This document shows, one piece after another, positions 52,901-58,900 of a DNA stretch of 64,000 nucleotides. Source of the stretch: Paracentrotus lividus (taxonomy: Eukaryota > Echinodermata > Echinoidea > Camarodonta > Echinidae). How positions within the stretch are numbered: the stretch's first letter is position 1; each line of letters begins with the position of its first letter. Position numbers and translations under genes: made by a program. The notes under the pieces were generated by a model. That model saw only the letters and a program-made list of their open reading frames with translations. It had not been told where the DNA came from and searched no databases. The stretch spans positions 39,653,512 to 39,717,511 of the forward strand of contig CALNVZ010000218.1 in assembly GCA_940671915.1 (NCBI GenBank), in the 5' to 3' direction.

Positions 52901-55900
52901 TTGTCTGCATTGAAAATTTCCTATAGAGTGGGAAATCTATTTCAGAATTATTCAGAAGTAGCCAGGTCATTTAATGTGGCAGAGGGGGATCATGAACGTG
53001 GCGTGCAAGGAGTTAATGAAAGAAAAAAACATGTACAGTGAAACCTGCCTTAGTGGCCACCTAAATTTCATCCCTGATATTGAAAGGCTTCAGCGCATCC
53101 AAAATCGTGCTGCCCCCATTATTCTTAAAGCTAGGAAATTCGATCATGCTACACCTCTACTAAAAGATTTGCACTGGTTACCTGTCTCAAAGAGAATTTT
53201 TTTGATTGTTTTTAAGTCTATTCATAATTTGTCTCCTCAATACATTTCAAACATGTTTTCCTTCCTCACACAGTCAAATTACTCTTTACGATCTCGAACA
53301 GACCCCCTTCTTTTGAAAATTCCTAAGATCAATTAAAAAAAAAATGTGAACAAACTATTAGTTTCGCAGGTCCCAAAATTTGGAATGGTCTTCCTCGTGA
53401 AATTCGTTCTTGTACAACAGTCCAAACATTTAAGAACAAATTGAAGACATGTATTTGTTCTCCCTCTGATCTGTTTATATCAACTTGGAGAGCAAGTCAC
53501 GTTTCTTACTTTGTTTTTTTATGTGAAGCGCCTTGAGCAATTTATTTGGAAGGGCGCTATATAAGAATATGTTATTATTATTATTATTATCCCACTTGAA
53601 AGACATGGGTGCTGCAGGCCCTGTTATAGGCCACATATATTTTCTGTTTCCATTAGCTGGTCTTTAATAATCCAAATTTTTTACTATACAAGGAACCATA
53701 TGTCCTGATACAAGTACTTCATTCAATGCTCAAGAATATACCTGCCAGCACAAATCAATTTTCCAATTAATTCAGCTTACATAATTAAATAAGATATTGT
53801 GCAATTATGGTACATGTACATGTGGTACAAATGGATGCTCTTGAATTTGTAACATCGTTCTCTTACATTGTATTTTGTTCAAGATGAAAAGCAAAAAGCC
53901 ACTTTAAATCAAATAATCAAATTAATTTTATTTTTACCCTCTTTTTATTTAACACGACTGAAATGTTACTTGGTTTCATTACTCTTTTACTCTATATGCA
54001 TAATATTATTATGCTATTTTCTAGCTTATGTACCGTTTCTCTTTCGGTCCTCACCATCAAGGGTTTATTCTCAATTGTTCCTCTCCAATTAATAATGTTA
54101 TTATTGTCAATATTTTATAATTCTATAATGTAAATGTAAATTATTTCTCTCACAAATGGTCATATTTAATCGTGAGTGACACGACATTTGAACTATTAGA
54201 AGGGCGCATATCTTCGCACTTGTAGGTTATGAATGGATCATGACTACCATATTATGTAAAACATAGGAGTGGCATGTGTCATTACCAGTTGGATTTGAAT
54301 TTTACAATTGGTCCTGGAAATTATGATTAAAAAACAGTGCGCATATAACGAAAATATAACGAAAACATCGCACTCGCAGTGTTTGTTGTGCGACAAGACT
54401 GCCAATTTTTAGAGTTTTGAGGCCCCAAAATGGTAAAAATTTATATTTTTTTATAGTTTCTCCAGTTTTTTTCTGAGGTGTGAGATTATGAGGGCTGGGC
54501 GGGTGAGCGGGAGATGAGGTGCTGAGGTGTGAGTCTCACGCCGGGGGCGTGAGACTTGGTAGGTCTGGAATAGTGTACCTCTCTGACATCTATTGTCCTT
54601 ATCAATAATTCCCTCTCTGTGGAAAATGGTCCACCTCTATATGTCGTGAGTGACACGACATCCAAAACGTGAGTGACACGACCAGTGCCTTAAATTCAAC
54701 ATTTCAAGTAAATAACTAGATCCAAATTACCTGTGTTCATATGCCATGTTAGAGTAGTCCATGATGATTACTTTAAGCAAAACAAATCAGACAAAAGTGA
54801 CTACTATTAAGAATAAGGGGCATTTAAAGCACCATAGTCCCATACGTGCAAATTCCTGTTTGCTCAATTATTCAGCGTAAGAAAGCTGGATCACTTAATG
54901 TTTAAACTTAAATAATTGGTTGTATTGTGAGGAAGCCTTTGTGTTGATTTCAGATCCTAATTTGCATTTTCAAAGGCACAGTACCACATTGAAATTTCAG
55001 CTGAATGTCCCACTTAAATTATATGACCAAATGTATCATTTATTATGATTGTTTTCGAATACATCGGGATGATTTAGGGGATAAAGGTCTGTGGACCAAA
55101 GTCATTTAGTTGACTGTTTTATACCTGGGCAACTCATCTCGGTGTATTCTAACCTTTTTTGACATTTGTGTCAGCAAATTTGCTTTTTATAATTCTTGTC
55201 AATGCATTGTACTTGATATATATTGTATGATTTGTAACCTTTTGCCAAATAAAATAATAATAATAATAATGACATGATTCCAATCAGAAAATCCTCCCAT
55301 TAACTCTGTGATTAAATCTCTATTTTAAAATATGTCCATTCAAACCAAGTTTGATCTTGAATCTGATTTTGATGGAACTGAAAAAACTTGTAATGTGACT
55401 GGAAATAGGTACTAGGCAGATGGCTGATATCGTTTCAAAATGCAACCCGGACATTGGAATTTTTTATATTTTACGATATTGTCAGAAAATATACTACATA
55501 AAAGTTGTTAAGAATAAAACTCTCACATTTTTGCAAAAAGATGAAAAAAACATAATAATTTTGCTCACAAGCTCAGAAAAATTATCCAATCACAGTGCGT
55601 GTGACATTATCACACATCCTGATTTTGTATGCTGCAGCGAATCAGGTCATTTATTATAACATCACAAAACTAGCCATCATTGTGCAGACGGTCCTTTAAT
55701 TGCGGAGCAGACAATTAACTCTATAGCAGACGACAACCTTCGCAACATAATTTGTGCTTTTTTTCCCACCAAAACAGCTAGCATCTCACTAATCTGTCAC
55801 ATTTTGATTTGGAAAAGGGTGGACAAATCTGTTTTCGTTTGCTCTATGACAAAAATAAGGCTATCGTTTCTTAAAAAGAAATCTGTACAATCATACATAT

Positions 55901-58900
55901 TTTTTGCCATGTAATCTTTAAAAGTCTCAACCGAGAAACCATTATTGTACAAGACAGATTTTTTTTTCATTCTTAATGACAAAAAGAATAATGTGCTCTA
56001 TTTAAGGCAATCCTCTGAAATGCAGTGGCCCATATTTTTGGCCTCCATGGTAACACTAATTGACATTTGTGTTCTTAACGTTCAACAATAAAGCATTCCC
56101 ATATAATTTACTGGCCTCTGCATAAACATTTGATTACTAAAATATAATCTACAAAATATCATTTATAAAATAACAGTCAACTTTTGGACTTGCCGATTTG
56201 TCAAATCTTATTGTTATTTTTCATCTGCCTTCATACAGTATCACAAAAAGAATTAAATATTTTCAGAGGCGGGTCACATAAGTAAAAAACTAGAAGGATA
56301 TTCATTGCATGGCCTGGGGTCTAAAAGGGATGTCTCATTTGTCCTTTATACAATGTACGTCTTGTGTCCATTAAAAGTAATCTTTGTATTATTCTTTGTT
56401 ATTTTTGTACTCTATTTATGTGGTAAAAGCGCCTTGAGCATTTAACAAAATGGATAATGGCGCTATATTAGTTGCAGATATTATTATTATTATTAATCAA
56501 CTTATATGCATTTTCAACTAAACGGTAAGTATATACAAGCAATTTACTAAGGTGAAACATACAGAAGGCACTGTACATGTACATATAAAAAATGGTCGAG
56601 TAACTCTTTTTCTGGCATTTAATTCTAAATGTAAACAACCATAACAATTATGTAGACCTCTCAAAAGCCCACGTCACCTCAGTTTGAACAAACACTGTCC
56701 ACCTATCTAAGCAATCCATAGATCCTAAATTACATGCATTGTTGCACGTATGCACAGTACCCACAGATTTCACCCTTTTCCATGTTTACATGTTAGGCCC
56801 TGCCTGAGGAACATCAACATCCTGGGCCATCTCTATCTCTCATTTTGTATTGTTATATTGTTATTTACATAGTCTATTACTGCAACATGTACATACTCAA
56901 TAAAGAAGACTAAATATTTTCGAAAATTCTAAAAATATTCCCTCCAAAAATGATCAGGAGAAACAAAATGTTATTTTTCAGAAGCTAATTTTTTAAGCAT
57001 GACTGCATTATAAGCCAATTAATCATGAATGCATGCATGATAAGAAAAATCAAGCATTAAATTATACCCTGGGCTCCTTTGTGATTTTCCAGAGCCCTTT
57101 TTGGTATTTCAAGGACAAATCACCCTGAGCTTCCAGTACATACATGTATGTATTGTATATTTACTTTTTTTCATTGTTCATGATAGACACTGATAGCATT
57201 TTTATTGATAATCACCTATCTAAGTGTGGAACAGTGTATTGTAATTTTAAGAATTCACTCTGGATTGTATGGTTGTAAATTCTGAAATGATATTGTAAAT
57301 GGATAGTAACATGTGTAAAGGACACACTGCACAAATGTAGACCTTGATTGATACACATTGTCTTGTTTTTTAATGACCCAACCCTTATATTTTTTAACAA
57401 AGTTGATAACGCTCTTCTTTATTTAATGTTGCATTAAGCTCATAAACCTTTTTTTTGTGTGTGTTAAATGTTTGTGTTTTCATTAAAAAATTATGAATAA
57501 TAAAAGTATAAACAAACAAAAAGAAAACATAAGAAAACAAATACAAAACACATGGTCATAAATACCAGTCTACAATTACAATACATATTGTAGGTTTAAT
57601 ATTAACAGACCATTAGACTAAATTGCTTAAATTGTAACTTTATACAGCACGATAATGAAGGTAGTAATTAATAAGTATATAATTATACCCTAACATCTGG
57701 GCTCCATATGACATTTGAATGTTTGCATACACACAGACATACCTGTTCAATTGTTTGTCTTCTTTTATATCAATATTAGTATTACACTTGACAGGGCCTA
57801 ATCACTGGGATGCTATCCAAATCAGGTTTTTTTTTTTATCACAACTTGTTTTTGGTATGAAAATGAACAAATTTAAAAAGGAAATTATTGTTGTCGTCAT
57901 GAGATTGAACTGTGAATTTAGAAACTGTCTCAAAGTGATTAGGAAATGTAACAATTTGTCTGCTAGAGGTTTTAGTTAGGCAGCTATGCGACATTTGATC
58001 AAACGAACGAGGTACCATTATCCGAGCATCAGAACAAATGAGGAAGAATTTACTAAACTAAACATCTGGCAGTGCATCTGTGATGAATGTGGTCCCTACA
58101 AGAGGGGCGCCCGAAAAGAGTGCACCTTTTACACACAAAAAAAATCTATTTTGAAGAAAAATAGCAAAATTCATTTTCTAAACACACTAAATTTTTTAGT
58201 CACAATAAAGGGCATTAAAATGTCTTATAAATGCTTGTGCTATTTTTGCAATCCGCCTGATATCGAGAAAATTTAAGGTTCTAGTGAACAAGTGCATTTC
58301 TGTCCATTTTTTAACAATTTTTTTCTCTTAATTCAATAACTTATGTTAGTCGTATTATTTATTTACGAAGTTGACCGAATTCAGTCGATCAATAGCTTCG
58401 TGTTCTCAAATTCCTCAACAATCCTTAGTTTCTAGACTCTCAACGGGTCTCATCGCATAAATTCAAAGAGAGGACTTGTATAATGCTCCATTTCAAAAAC
58501 AAAACATAGGTCAGATTTACTTCAGAATTCTGGTTAGTTAGTCTAGCCATGAAGGATTACCTCCAAGGTCGCTCTATTCCTTGACCAGACATGTTATCGG
58601 TTAAGATTACGTAACACCCTTCAGGCTGTCCATGCAATGTTATCATTTTGTCGGAGATAAGGCGATTTCCCCATGGTTTATCAATTGTAAGTCCCTTTAA
58701 GAATTGATGTTTGTAACTTTTAAAAAAATGCCAACATACATGTACATGTGCAAGATGCTGTAAAATGAAGAGAGTAATATTTATTCCTAATGAAATATAC
58801 AGAAAAATCAACAAATTGTAGCGGGACGGAGAAGAACCCCATACCCGCACGTCTATTAAGAAAATCTTAACTGTGTTTGCTTGTTATGAACAGAGAAACC

